Positions 1 to 8,007 of a stretch of DNA of 45,373 nucleotides are shown one piece after another. The translations under genes were made by a program, and so were the position numbers. Position 1 is the first letter of the stretch; each line of letters starts with the position of its first letter. Origin of the DNA: an uncultured Thermoguttaceae bacterium (GTDB lineage Bacteria; Planctomycetota; Planctomycetia; Pirellulales; Thermoguttaceae); the NCBI GenBank assembly GCA_937951625.1, contig CALFBP010000056.1, positions 1 to 45,373 of the forward strand. The letters are read 5' to 3'. The notes beneath the pieces are model-generated. The model had not been told where the DNA came from. It saw nothing but the letters and a program-made list of their open reading frames with translations, and did not search any database.

Positions 1-60
1 GTGCATGGCCAAAGGTTCGCCCTGACGCACAATGTTTTCAAACCCGGCAAATGGTCCCAT
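1..60 (-). CDS. murB: UDP-N-acetylmuramate dehydrogenase MurB, N-terminal 20 codons only (partial)
   Basis: Read on the minus strand, an ATG at 58-60 opens a frame that leaves the window after 20 codons. Its start (MGPFAGFENIVRQGEPLA) resembles the N-terminus of planctomycete MurB proteins as I remember them, where a short helix ending in a PLA(P/M) motif precedes the FAD-binding domain. A GAGGAG ribosome binding site lies about 10 bases upstream of the ATG. MurB reduces the enolpyruvyl group of UDP-GlcNAc-enolpyruvate to make UDP-MurNAc for peptidoglycan. The gene is transcribed divergently from larC. With only 20 residues visible, the start and reading frame are better supported than the product name. 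Confidence 0.5.
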   Translation of the reverse strand, partial: MGPFAGFENIVRQGEPLAMH

Positions 61-128
61 GCTTCGCGGCTCTCCTCACCCGGATGATACGCGGCCACCC
101 CAAAAACTGTCAACGGAAGTTCACCGGG

Positions 129-156
129 GGTGCATATCAGCGGGTGCATATCAGCT
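129..156. repeat. Perfect tandem duplication of a 14-base unit
   Basis: The unit gggtgcatatcagc occurs at 129-142 and again, without mismatch, at 143-156. It lies between the divergent murB-like and larC genes. It may be a recent slippage duplication or a doubled regulator site; nothing in the sequence decides between these. Confidence 0.8.
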
Positions 157-272
157 TTTGCGCGATTTGGCAGGGAGGCAAAAATGTCAATAGGAGAATC
201 TCGGATTCTTTGGTAAGCTACGCCAACTAACTTGGGCTAGAGAACGGATTTTCTAGGGTAGGAGGCAAAATC

Positions 273-395
273 ATGGACGCCCACAAAGTTGGCTCGTCGC
301 GGAGTTTTTCGCAAAAGGAGCAAGAGTCCCAGAAGAGGATGGCCCAGCTCCAAGACCGTTTGAAGCATTGTTGCGGGGCCGCGCGGTGGCCTTGA
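273..395 (+). CDS. Small hypothetical ORF with a strong ribosome binding site, possibly a gene remnant
   Basis: An ATG at 273 follows an AGGAGG box with a 7-base spacer, one of the better Shine-Dalgarno sites in the window, and opens a frame of 40 codons ending at TGA 393-395. The peptide starts MDAHKVGSSRSFSQKEQ and is polar and basic. A shift to another frame near its end continues with a protein-like run (ALMDREWLRAS), so this may be the 5' end of a gene since broken by a frameshift. I do not recognise a family. A real short peptide, a leader and a decayed gene are all possible. Confidence 0.25.
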   Translation: MDAHKVGSSRSFSQKEQESQKRMAQLQDRLKHCCGAARWP

Positions 396-608
396 TGGAT
401 CGCGAGTGGCTGAGAGCAAGTACCTGAAGAACCGCCCTGGTAGGGGTTACATTCGTCGTCTCCAATCACCCAAGCCACCCAATTTTTCGCCAAAACATGT
501 AAGAGGTGACATGCACTGACTAGCGCGATTGGTTCGGTCAACACCGCCCAACTTGGGTGAACCGCCCAATCCCATTTGTCATCCGATCTTTGCGGAGAGT
601 CCAGAACG

Positions 609-1793
609 ATGAAGATCGCTTACTTGGATTGCGCCTCTGGGGTGAGCGGCGACATGATGTTGGGCGCCTTGGTTGATGCCGGGGTCGAGCTAGGCCAGTT
701 GAATCGGGCGATCAGCTCGCTCGGCCTGCGGGGGTGCCAGTTGCGTGCGGAAGTGGTCAAGAAGCGGGGATTTCGGGCCACTCAAGTCCGCGTCGAATAC
801 GAGCCGGAAAATGTGCATCGGCACTTGCACCACATCGCGGCCATGATCCAGGGTTCCTCGCTCACGGCGCGGCAGAAGGAATCGGTGCTGCGGGTTTTCA
901 CGCGCTTGGCCGAGGCCGAAGCTAGAGTCCATGGCACGACGGTGGATAAAGTCCACTTTCACGAGGTGGGGGCGGCGGACTCGATCGCCGACATCGTTGG
1001 TTCTGTCGTTGGCTGGGATGTGCTCGGAGTGGAGCAGATCATTTCGTCACCCATTCCAACGGGGGGAGGAAAGATCAGAATCGCCCACGGGGAGTGCAGC
1101 GTTCCCGCCCCGGCGACCGCTGAACTGTTGTTGGGCGTGCCGCTGGTTGAGTCCCCGGTGCAGGCAGAACTGACGACCCCGACCGGTGCGGCCATTGTGA
1201 CCACCCTGGCAGCCCGATTCGGTCCCCTGCCTTCCATGCGGCTGGAGCGAATTGGTTACGGGGCGGGGCAGCGTGATTTGGAACACCAGCCCAACCTGCT
1301 CCGCCTCTTGATCGGGGTCGCGGCGGAGCCAATGCGGGACGGTCGCGTCTGGGTCGTGGAAACGAATCTCGACAACACGACTGGCGAGTTGATCGGCCAC
1401 ACGATCGACCGACTCTGGGCGACGGGCGCGTTGGATGTTTACACCACGGCAATCCAAATGAAGAAGAATCGGCCGGGCGTGAAACTGTCGGTCCTCTGCG
1501 AGGCCGACGTGGTCAGCGCGGTCGAGGCCGTTTTATTCATAGAGACGAGCACGCTAGGCATCCGCCGCTGGCCCGTCGATCGGCACGTACTCCAACGCCA
1601 GCTCCATGCGGTGGAGACCCCTTGGGGGAGGATCGAGGGCAAGGTGGGGTGGTTCGCGGATGGTCCGCCCCGGTTCGCGCCGGAGTTCGAGGCCTGCCGC
1701 AAGGCGGCCCTGGAGCACCAAGTGCCACTCCGCGAGGTTTACGAGGCAGCCCAAAAGGCATTTCGGCCAGCGGAAGTGGCCCGCGATCCTTAA
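609..1793 (+). CDS. larC: Nickel-pincer cofactor biosynthesis protein LarC
   Basis: LarC is the CTP-dependent nickel insertase that finishes the nickel-pincer nucleotide cofactor of LarA-type lactate racemases and related enzymes. The protein has 394 residues and begins MKIAYLDCASGVSGDMMLGA, the standard opening of the family (formerly TIGR00299/DUF111). It also carries the family motif HFHEVGAADSIADIVG near residue 118. I chose the ATG at 609 over an upstream in-frame start at 576 because the family motif begins exactly there and a GGAGAG box precedes it. In lactobacilli larC is made from two frames by ribosomal frameshifting; here it is a single uninterrupted frame. No larA, larB or larE is in the window. 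It converges with the ndk-like gene, with 39 bases between them. Confidence 0.93.
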   Translation: MKIAYLDCASGVSGDMMLGALVDAGVELGQLNRAISSLGLRGCQLRAEVVKKRGFRATQVRVEYEPENVHRHLHHIAAMIQGSSLTARQKESVLRVFTRLAEAEARVHGTTVDKVHFHEVGAADSIADIVGSVVGWDVLGVEQIISSPIPTGGGKIRIAHGECSVPAPATAELLLGVPLVESPVQAELTTPTGAAIVTTLAARFGPLPSMRLERIGYGAGQRDLEHQPNLLRLLIGVAAEPMRDGRVWVVETNLDNTTGELIGHTIDRLWATGALDVYTTAIQMKKNRPGVKLSVLCEADVVSAVEAVLFIETSTLGIRRWPVDRHVLQRQLHAVETPWGRIEGKVGWFADGPPRFAPEFEACRKAALEHQVPLREVYEAAQKAFRPAEVARDP

Positions 1794-1832
1794 CCGAACC
1801 CAGCTTGCTCCAGTCCGCGCGACGGCAAACGC

Positions 1833-2564
1833 CTAGGGACTCGCGTTGATGAGGTATTTGGCCACGACGGCATCCAACGAGCACGCGGCCATCAGACCTC
1901 GCTCGATTTGGCGGAGGGCCTCGAGATCGGATTTCCAAACCGTGTCGCCCGGGGCGCATAAACACTTCGCGCCAGGTTCGTAGGCGGTGAGGAGTTTTCC
2001 GTCGTGGTAATAGTAATGCGCGTCGCTGATTTCGGTGGGGTAGATGCGCATATAGGGCATGATGTCGGTGGGTCGAAACCAGAGTTTGATCTCGCGTTCG
2101 GCCTCTGCTGGGGTGGCCGAGGCATGGACCAGATTGTCCATCCGCTCGCCGACCACGGCGCCAGAGGCGTTCTTGACGGGCACCACGGTTCCCAGCGTGC
2201 GGATGGTGCCGGGACTGGTTTCCCGGGCCACGTGGGGATTGGTCGGACCGGCGATCTCGCGGATTTTGCGCACGGCGTCTGGGCCTGAATAGACCAGAGC
2301 GACCACCCGACGTCGTTGGGGCCCCGCCGGATAGTGCGACATGCCCATAATGTACTCGATGATCGGCTCGAAAAAGTGCTTGCCGCGATGCTCAGCGTAA
2401 TGCTCCTCGGCCAGCATTCGGGTCACATGGACGATCTTGGCCCCGGCGAAGCGGAGACCAGTATGAAACTCGGAAAACTGCGAAAGGATGTAGCCAGTCA
2501 ACGATAATTTCAAGGCATCCGGTTTGATTAAAACGAGCGTTTGTTCAAAAGCGGCGTTTTCCAT
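1833..2564 (-). CDS. ndk: Nucleoside diphosphate kinase, C-terminally extended form
   Basis: The 243-residue protein opens with the NDK signature LVLIKPDAL (residues 10-18). It has the PGTIR element near residue 118 and ends the catalytic core with NLVHAS, whose His147 matches the phospho-accepting histidine. NDK transfers the gamma phosphate between nucleoside triphosphates and diphosphates through that histidine. Typical bacterial NDKs have about 140 residues. This one has about 13 extra residues between PGTIR and the active histidine and an extra tail of roughly 80 residues rich in Tyr and His (DAHYYYHDGK). The start is supported by AAGGAAGG just upstream. It is the last gene of a minus-strand run moaD-like, pyrF, ndk with gaps near 80 bases, which would group nucleotide metabolism genes. 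Whether the extension alters substrate choice is unknown. Confidence 0.85.
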   Translation of the reverse strand: MENAAFEQTLVLIKPDALKLSLTGYILSQFSEFHTGLRFAGAKIVHVTRMLAEEHYAEHRGKHFFEPIIEYIMGMSHYPAGPQRRRVVALVYSGPDAVRKIREIAGPTNPHVARETSPGTIRTLGTVVPVKNASGAVVGERMDNLVHASATPAEAEREIKLWFRPTDIMPYMRIYPTEISDAHYYYHDGKLLTAYEPGAKCLCAPGDTVWKSDLEALRQIERGLMAACSLDAVVAKYLINASP

Positions 2565-2646
2565 GCATCCTTCCTTAAGAGGCTGGAAGGGGGTGAAACG
2601 GCCCCCGAATCAGCGTTCCTATCTCCAAAGCTGAAACCAGCAGGGC

Positions 2647-3579
2647 TTACAGTCGTCCTAGTTTACCCGCGGGCGTCTCCGCCGCCAACTCGTCGATCAT
2701 GCGTCGGGTGGCGGCCTCGACGGCGCGTTGCCAGTGGGTTTCTCCGAAGCGGTTGGCGTATTCTCCCTCGCGGAACGCAAAGAGGATGCCGCGGGAATTG
2801 TTGATCAACGCCCCGCCTCCTTGAGCGTCGAAGGCCCCCGCAACATGTCGGGCCGTCGCACCTTGGCTGCCATAGCCCGGCACAAGCAGCCAAGCATGGG
2901 GCATTTGCTGGCGTAATTGGGCCAATTGTTCAGGAAAGGTGGCCCCGACCACGGCCCCTACTGCGCCGTAGAAACAGTTCCCCAAAGTTTGGCAGGCGAG
3001 TCCCTCGACGAGGGCCGCTACATGCTCATACAGGGGCCGTCGCTCGCACGGCAAATCCTGAAACGTCCGGCTGCCGGGATTCGAGGTCTTCACTAGGACG
3101 AACACCCCGGCCGACCGCTGCACCGCCAAGCTGGTGAAAGGCTCGAGGCTGTCGTCGCCCAGGTAAGGGTTGACGGTCAAGGCATCGGCCCCCCAAGGGC
3201 TTAGGTTGCCGGGGCCCAAGTATCCCGCCGCATAGGCCATGGCCGTGGAACCGATGTCGTTGCGTTTGCCGTCGACGACCACCAGGAGACCGCGGTCTTG
3301 GGCATACTGAATCACTTCCCTTAAAGCGACCATCCCGGGCGGCCCCAATTCCTCGAAAAAGGCCGCCTGCGGCTTGACGATGGGCACCAGGGGGGCCACC
3401 ACGTCGATCACCCCACAACAAAACTCCTTGTAGGCGGCGGCGCGATCTGCCCAAGCTGCCTGGGCCCCTCGGGGCCTCAACGAAATCGGCAAAAGGTCGT
3501 AGCGCGGGTCCATGCCCACCATCACCGGCGTGCCACGTTCCCGAACCGCACGATACAACCGGTCGGAGAATGCTTCCAT
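2647..3579 (-). CDS. pyrF: Orotidine 5'-phosphate decarboxylase, type 2 (PyrF)
   Basis: This enzyme decarboxylates OMP to UMP, the last step of de novo pyrimidine synthesis. The 310-residue product shows the type 2 (TIGR02127-like) pattern: the opening FSDRLYRAV, the VGMDPR element near residue 22, VKPQAAFFEELG near 69, and the catalytic run VVVDGKRNDIGSTA near 100, which contains the Lys and Asp of the active-site Asp-x-Lys-x-x-Asp motif. AAGGA lies 6 bases before the ATG. It sits between the small MoaD/ThiS-like gene upstream and the NDK gene downstream, all on the same strand with gaps of 76 and 82 bases, so co-transcription is likely. Confidence 0.95.
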   Translation of the reverse strand: MEAFSDRLYRAVRERGTPVMVGMDPRYDLLPISLRPRGAQAAWADRAAAYKEFCCGVIDVVAPLVPIVKPQAAFFEELGPPGMVALREVIQYAQDRGLLVVVDGKRNDIGSTAMAYAAGYLGPGNLSPWGADALTVNPYLGDDSLEPFTSLAVQRSAGVFVLVKTSNPGSRTFQDLPCERRPLYEHVAALVEGLACQTLGNCFYGAVGAVVGATFPEQLAQLRQQMPHAWLLVPGYGSQGATARHVAGAFDAQGGGALINNSRGILFAFREGEYANRFGETHWQRAVEAATRRMIDELAAETPAGKLGRL

Positions 3580-3655
3580 GTTGGGTCCTTTCGCGTGCGT
3601 GCCCTCGCTCGGCTGCTTGCCGGGGCAGCCAGAGGTTGAACTTTACGAAGTTCGG

Positions 3656-3889
3656 CTATCCGCCGCCAATGGCTGGGAAAACACCAACCTGCTCGCCGCC
3701 CTGGAGTTGGTCGGCAAGTGAGGCCGCTCGGTTGTTGACGAACACGATGCGGGTCTGGTCGCGGGGAATCCCGCAACGATCCAAGACCTCGCCCACGGTC
3801 TCGCCCGGTTCAATCCCTACCTCTCTCGACGCCACGCCGCCTAAATACGAACGGAGGGTTGCGTAGGCTTTGACGCGAACACTGGCCAT
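3656..3889 (-). CDS. MoaD/ThiS-family ubiquitin-like sulfur carrier protein
   Basis: The 77-residue protein has the features of a beta-grasp sulfur carrier: a short N-terminal strand (VRVKAYATLR), a GETVGEVLDRCGI helix segment, a VFVNN turn and a C-terminus ending VFPAIGGG. In this family the terminal Gly-Gly is adenylated and converted to a thiocarboxylate that donates sulfur for molybdopterin, thiamine or other products. The frame stops with TAG directly after the last Gly, as function requires. No MoaE, ThiG or activating enzyme lies next to it, so the pathway cannot be told. It is the first gene of the run leading to pyrF and ndk. No strong ribosome binding site precedes the ATG. Confidence 0.8.
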   Translation of the reverse strand: MASVRVKAYATLRSYLGGVASREVGIEPGETVGEVLDRCGIPRDQTRIVFVNNRAASLADQLQGGEQVGVFPAIGGG

Positions 3890-3980
3890 GAGGCAGACGT
3901 CCGTTCAAAACTGGGCTTTGTTTCCGACCACGAAAAACAACCTCTGTCGGCGAAAAAAGTTGGGCAATTGTGCAAGCCGC

Positions 3981-4035
3981 GAGGGCCTGAAAAACGAACG
4001 AGTATCCACTCCCGAAACGGTCGTTTCAGGGCCTC
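3981..4035. terminator. Long imperfect hairpin between the NagB-like and MoaD-like genes
   Basis: Arms gagggcctgaaaaacga (3981-3997) and tcgtttcagggcctc (4021-4035) pair over about 14 positions with small bulges around a 23-base loop. The site lies 86 bases past the stop of the minus-strand NagB-like gene and before the MoaD-like gene, where a terminator would be expected. No clear U-tract follows on the minus strand. Confidence 0.4.
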
Positions 4036-4121
4036 GCCGGGGCTTGCCCCACAGCTCGTTTTTGAGTGCGATCGACCTTAGGCCTCGCGCTGAGCCAAGC
4101 CGTTCGGATGCGTGGCCGAAA

Positions 4122-5054
4122 TCAGTGCATCTCCGCGGCGACCTCGCCGATCCCATGGCGATAAAAGTTGAACTGTACGTTGGGGTGGTCGGCCAAAAGC
4201 GACATGGGCACCGAGGCATCCGCGATGCGCTTGGAAATCATCAGCGTGGTCAAGCGCATGCCGAAGGGGTTGTCGTGCGTGCCCGCCTGCCAGATGGAGA
4301 CCTTTTCGGCCTTCCACGTCTCGGCCGGGCCCACGGTGGCCGCCTTGGTCGGCACCAGCGAGACCTGACCACCGCCCGAGGTTCGGGCATTCTGAATAAT
4401 CGTCATCGGGTGCAGGTCCGTGACCCGAGTCGTCAAGGCACGGTATTCCTCGGGCGAGGGGGGGGCGTCCTTATACTTGCCTTTGCGCCGCGGGGGATCG
4501 TTGAACGCCCAATGCTTCACTTCGCCTTGACCTCCCTGCATCACCGCGCAGCGGACCTGGTCGTAGGTCTTCGAATACGCCTTGAGATCGCCGGTGGGAA
4601 AGTGCAGGTGGCTGTCCGGCATACGGAGCTTCGGCCGGATGCGGTTGAAACACAACTCGAGGTCGGCCTTGGCAAAGCTGAGGGGGTGGGTGATGGGAAC
4701 GGGATTTCCTTGCTCGTCCACCCATTCGTCCATGCCCCAAAAATGGGCGCTCCGCACGTCGAGTTCCAAGTCGTTGACGATCCGTGCTACCAGCGGCAGT
4801 TGCTCCGTGGGACCGATGGGGCCGCAGATGCCCACCGGGTTGTCGTCCGTGGATTGACGCCACGCGCTGATGTACTCCAGCGCCTCGGCCAGATAGAACT
4901 CCTCCAGGGTGTCGTAAAACACCACCTTGAAACCCGGCCGGGACAGCTTCAGCATGTCCTTCGGTGTGAGTTTGGCAGCATCGTCGAGGATTTCAGGGTC
5001 AAGCGTGGTGTAGTCCCACCAGTCGGGAGCGACTTTGCTGATTGGGCGCGGCAT
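4122..5054 (-). CDS. NagB-like glucosamine-6-phosphate deaminase/isomerase family protein, divergent active site
   Basis: The 310-residue product resembles the NagB/6-phosphogluconolactonase fold. It has a phosphate-loop-like GPIGPT segment near residue 79, the FWGMDEWVD motif near 104 (the Asp corresponds to the catalytic Asp72 of E. coli NagB), and KHWAFNDPP near 184, which aligns with the E. coli DGHIAFNEP active-site loop. In that loop the histidine is kept, but Asp141 is replaced by Val and Glu148 by Asp. Canonical deaminase chemistry is therefore uncertain. The ATG has an excellent AAGGAGG box. It lies directly downstream of an LmbE-type deacetylase on the same strand (142-base gap). 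The pair could deacetylate an N-acetylated amino sugar and then process it; this is inference. Confidence 0.78.
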   Translation of the reverse strand: MPRPISKVAPDWWDYTTLDPEILDDAAKLTPKDMLKLSRPGFKVVFYDTLEEFYLAEALEYISAWRQSTDDNPVGICGPIGPTEQLPLVARIVNDLELDVRSAHFWGMDEWVDEQGNPVPITHPLSFAKADLELCFNRIRPKLRMPDSHLHFPTGDLKAYSKTYDQVRCAVMQGGQGEVKHWAFNDPPRRKGKYKDAPPSPEEYRALTTRVTDLHPMTIIQNARTSGGGQVSLVPTKAATVGPAETWKAEKVSIWQAGTHDNPFGMRLTTLMISKRIADASVPMSLLADHPNVQFNFYRHGIGEVAAEMH

Positions 5055-5196
5055 GAAAAGGCCTCCTTGATTCTTGATTTGGGGAAAAGTTGGTCGAAAA
5101 AAGTCGATCCGTTAGTCTTCAACTGCTCCACTCGGCGTCTTGAATGCGCCATGGTCAGCCGCTTCTGGAAGGCCAAAAAATCCGAGGCATACGGCC

Positions 5197-5949
5197 TCAC
5201 TTGCCAAACAACGCCTGGAGAAGGTCGTCCTTGGGATAGGCATGGCCACGATGCTGCACAAAGGCCTCGGCGGCCGCGACCCCGGCCTGTTGGCCTCGCA
5301 AGGCGGCATGACGTTGCATCGACTCCAGGTATTCGTCCACCCCGTGATGCGCCAGCAACCAATCGCGCTGGCTGGCATGACAGGCCAGCATCTGGCGTTT
5401 CTTTTCTAATTGGGCCGAGATGTCGATCCACGTGGTGGGCTCCACCTGGCGGCCCTGCGGGTCGATCGCCTCGACGGGATCGCAGTAATACAAATACGGA
5501 ACGCAGGAGCCTTCGATCACCGGCAGGTCGGACACATTGGGCCCAGCGTAGAGGAAACTCGCCGCCCGAGCCAACAGCGATGCCTGTTCGTGGTCCATCA
5601 TGTAGTCCCGAGGGGCGTGGGCGAAGACCAGCGTGGGAGCCACGCGGCGGAACAGGTCGTAGGTCTTCCGCAGCGCGGTCTTATCGTACACCACGAACCC
5701 GTCCCGCTCGTCCAAGCAATGGTACTTGGCCCCGATCAGGGCCGCCGCCTTGGCCGCCTCTTTGGTCCGGATACTGGAGATGTCCCAACGATTTTCGGTA
5801 GCCGTGCCACAATCGCCTGGGGCACACGTGGCAATGTGAACCTCCCAGCCCGACTCGCTCAACCGAATGAGCGTTCCCGCACAAAGGAATTCCGCATCAT
5901 CAGGATGGGCCATGAAGGCTAAGGCTACACGTCGACTGGGGGGGCTCAT
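5197..5949 (-). CDS. LmbE/PIG-L family zinc-dependent N-acetyl-sugar deacetylase
   Basis: The protein has 250 residues from the ATG at 5949, which follows a GGAG box with a 6-base spacer; an upstream in-frame TTG is a poorer start. Near the N-terminus is the hallmark AHPDDAEFLCAGTL, whose His and Asp pair binds zinc and whose second Asp acts as base. Near residue 122 is DYMMDHEQAS, which supplies the third zinc histidine. Family members remove acetyl groups from N-acetylglucosamine-containing substrates such as GlcNAc-PI, GlcNAc-malate or GlcNAc-inositol. No signal peptide is seen, so it should act in the cytoplasm. The NagB-like gene follows on the same strand, which suggests a shared amino-sugar pathway. 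Confidence 0.9.
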   Translation of the reverse strand: MSPPSRRVALAFMAHPDDAEFLCAGTLIRLSESGWEVHIATCAPGDCGTATENRWDISSIRTKEAAKAAALIGAKYHCLDERDGFVVYDKTALRKTYDLFRRVAPTLVFAHAPRDYMMDHEQASLLARAASFLYAGPNVSDLPVIEGSCVPYLYYCDPVEAIDPQGRQVEPTTWIDISAQLEKKRQMLACHASQRDWLLAHHGVDEYLESMQRHAALRGQQAGVAAAEAFVQHRGHAYPKDDLLQALFGK

Positions 5950-6246
5950 CAAATACTCCAATCCAGGTCTTTGGGGAAAACTTCTCTTTTCGCGGAACTA
6001 ATTTAAGCGATCCAGCTTGGCTTTCCAAGCGTGGGCCAATCGCCGCGTCGAATGCGATACCCACGCCGAATACTTGGTTTCACTCGGGCGGTTGCTTTGG
6101 TTGCTTTTGCTGATCCACAATCAGGTTGACTCATCATAAGTTTCTCTCTTCTCCGATCTTTACCATAGTCTTGCGCCCCTGAACTGCGACTGTGCAAAAT
6201 AATGTTTGTTTAGGGAAACCTGGCAAGACGGGGCGAGCGAAGCACA
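5950..6246. other. Divergent intergenic region LmbE gene / Ser-Thr kinase gene
   Basis: No gene is supported. A perfect 6-bp hairpin (gcttgg at 6015-6020, ccaagc at 6025-6030, 4-base loop) lies about 65 bases upstream of the LmbE start, in its leader on the minus strand. AT-rich sequence before 6246 may hold the kinase promoter, but no convincing -35/-10 pair was found. Confidence 0.5.
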
Positions 6247-7161
6247 ATGAGTCAGCTCAGCACGGACGTCATCCGGGAAGGTCGAGCCACCCGCCGTACT
6301 GGGGGCATCGGCTCATTCCTAAGGTTAGGTCAGTGGGAATTGGTAGAAAAAAAGGCCGAGGGCAAGCTCGCCGATATCTACCTGGCCCGACCCGTGGGGG
6401 GGAATGGCCAGGCCACCTCCGCTTACGCGATCAAGCTGTTGCGCTCGGAATGGGAGGCTGATCCCCGGGCCGTGCAAACGATTCGCCGCGAAGCACAAGC
6501 CGCGCGGCTGGTGTCGCACCCACACCTGATTTCCATTCTTTCGGCGTCAGTCCAGTGGCCACCTTATTACGTGGTAATGCCGTGGCTCACGGGCGAGACC
6601 TTGGCAACTCGGCTCTCTGGAGGTCAACAGATCGAGGTTCCTGACGCCCTCTGGATCGCCCGACAGGTGGCCGACGCGCTGGAGGCCCTGCACGCCGCCG
6701 GCTGGATGCATGGCGACGTCAAACCGAGCAATATCTTCGTCTCGCCCGAGGGCCATGCCACCCTGCTTGACCTTGGTTTTGCTCGGCGGAGCAATCCAGA
6801 GGAGCCGGAGCCGGAGCGATGTTTGACGGGAACGGGCCACTACATGGCGCCGGAGGCCTTCCTCGCCTCATGGAAGACGGATATCCGCAGCGACCTGTAC
6901 AGCCTCGGCGTCACGCTGTACGAGATGCTCTGCGGGGAGCCGCCGTTTGGTGGATCGAGCGCGGCGGAGCTCGCCCGGCAACACCGCGAGGCCCGGCCAC
7001 CTCGGCTGGAAGAGGCTGCTCAACGGCTCCCTGCCGATGCCGCCCTGTTGCTGCGTCAAATGCTGGCCAAGGACCCGCTCCGACGGCCCACGACGCCCCG
7101 CGAGGTGGTCGATCGGCTAGTACGCGCCGAAATCGCGACCTTGGCCGAGCGGTCGTGGTGA
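6247..7161 (+). CDS. Soluble serine/threonine protein kinase (non-RD type)
   Basis: This is a 304-residue Hanks-type kinase with one catalytic domain and no membrane segment or sensor domain. Key positions are visible: Lys63 in YAIKLL (VAIK lysine), Glu82 for the salt bridge, HGDVKPSN at 155-162 with catalytic Asp157 and Asn162, DLG at 175-177 in place of DFG, and a MAPEA activation-segment end near 201. The glycine-rich loop is degenerate (EKKAEGKLADIY). HRD is HGD, so it is a non-RD kinase. Substrates are unknown. It is a lone plus-strand gene; the stop codon is directly followed by a truncated DNA methyltransferase remnant. Confidence 0.9.
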   Translation: MSQLSTDVIREGRATRRTGGIGSFLRLGQWELVEKKAEGKLADIYLARPVGGNGQATSAYAIKLLRSEWEADPRAVQTIRREAQAARLVSHPHLISILSASVQWPPYYVVMPWLTGETLATRLSGGQQIEVPDALWIARQVADALEALHAAGWMHGDVKPSNIFVSPEGHATLLDLGFARRSNPEEPEPERCLTGTGHYMAPEAFLASWKTDIRSDLYSLGVTLYEMLCGEPPFGGSSAAELARQHREARPPRLEEAAQRLPADAALLLRQMLAKDPLRRPTTPREVVDRLVRAEIATLAERSW

Positions 7162-8007
7162 GCTGAACGTTCTGTCTTCCTGCCGCTGTACGAGGCGAAG
7201 ATGCTTCAGGCGTACGACCACCGCGCCGCGAACGTGATTACCGACCGATCCAACTGGATGCGGCAAGGCCAAACTGAGAAGCGGACCCTGGTTGGCTATC
7301 AGAATCCCGAACAGTTGGCCATGCCGAGATTCTGGGTGGAGGCCAACAAAGTCGAAATGCCCGATTGGGGATGCGTGGGCTTCAAGGACATCACCAGTCC
7401 CACGAACCAAAGGACCATGATTGCGGCTTGCGCGCCAAGGGCCGGATTCACGAATCATTTCGTTCTCGTTCGAAGTGAAGCAAAACCTGTTCGGCAACTG
7501 TGTTTGTTGGCCAATTTCAACGCTTTTGCCTATGACTATTGCACTCGTCAGAAAATCGGTGGCGTGACTCTGAACTTCTTCATCGTCGAGCAAATCCCGA
7601 CGCTGCCGCCCGACGCCTACGACAAACGTTGCCCGTGGGACCGCCGCACGACGTTGGAGACGTGGATCAGCCAGCGCGTGCTCAAATTGACTTGCACGGC
7701 CGAAGACATGCTCCCGCTGGCCGAGGCCTGCGACTTCACCGACGGCAGCTTTCGGGCGGAATACGGCGGGCGGCTCCACAAATGGGACGAAGCCGAACGA
7801 GCCGAGCTGATGGCCGAACTCGACGCCGCCTTCTTTCTCCTCTACGGCATCGAACGCGACGACGTGGAGTACATCCTCTCCACCTTCCAAGGCGTCCACG
7901 ACGAAGGCATCGGCTTCCCCGGCGAGCCTAGCGTCGCCCAACGCATCCTGGAGAAGTACGCCGTGTTGTCCCAAACGGCTGGGGGAGTCGACGCGGTTCG
8001 TCTCTAG
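7162..8007 (+). pseudogene. C-terminal fragment of an Eco57I/PglX-like (type IIG or BREX-type) DNA methyltransferase
   Basis: The frame opens right after the kinase stop and has no proper start. It begins mid-domain with SVFLPLYEAKMLQAYDHR, continues with WGCVGFKDITSPTNQRTM, LNFFIVEQIPTLPP and ends with a helical tail (AELDAAFFLLYGIERDDVEY). These are hallmarks of the region that follows the NPPY-containing methylase domain in Eco57I-type restriction-methylases and in PglX-like proteins of phage defence systems. The S-adenosylmethionine and NPPY motifs are missing, so about two thirds of the gene is gone. An ATG at 7201 could start a 268-residue product, but without catalytic motifs. It reads as the surviving 3' end of a defence gene, cut off exactly beside the kinase gene. 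Confidence 0.75.

Larger units (their letters stand above)
61..608. other. Divergent intergenic region murB/larC with duplicated start-like motifs
   Basis: This stretch separates two divergent genes. It holds a perfect 14-base tandem repeat (129-156) and two ribosome-binding-site-plus-ATG motifs with almost the same text: GGGAGGCAAAAATG, which opens a 10-codon frame at 184-216, and AGGAGGCAAAATCATG, which opens a 40-codon frame at 273-395. No known protein, tRNA or riboswitch was recognised. The larger frames here on the minus strand look like chance. Confidence 0.5.

Noticed and set aside
3870-5801. Long plus-strand open frame across the NagB-like and LmbE genes
   Set aside because: It crosses two well-supported minus-strand genes and their gap, and is very Arg/Pro-rich with no domain; typical of antisense reading in GC-rich DNA.
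6003-6197. 64-codon minus-strand frame upstream of the LmbE gene
   Set aside because: Basic low-information peptide, no clear ribosome binding site, no family; kept only as a possible leader region.
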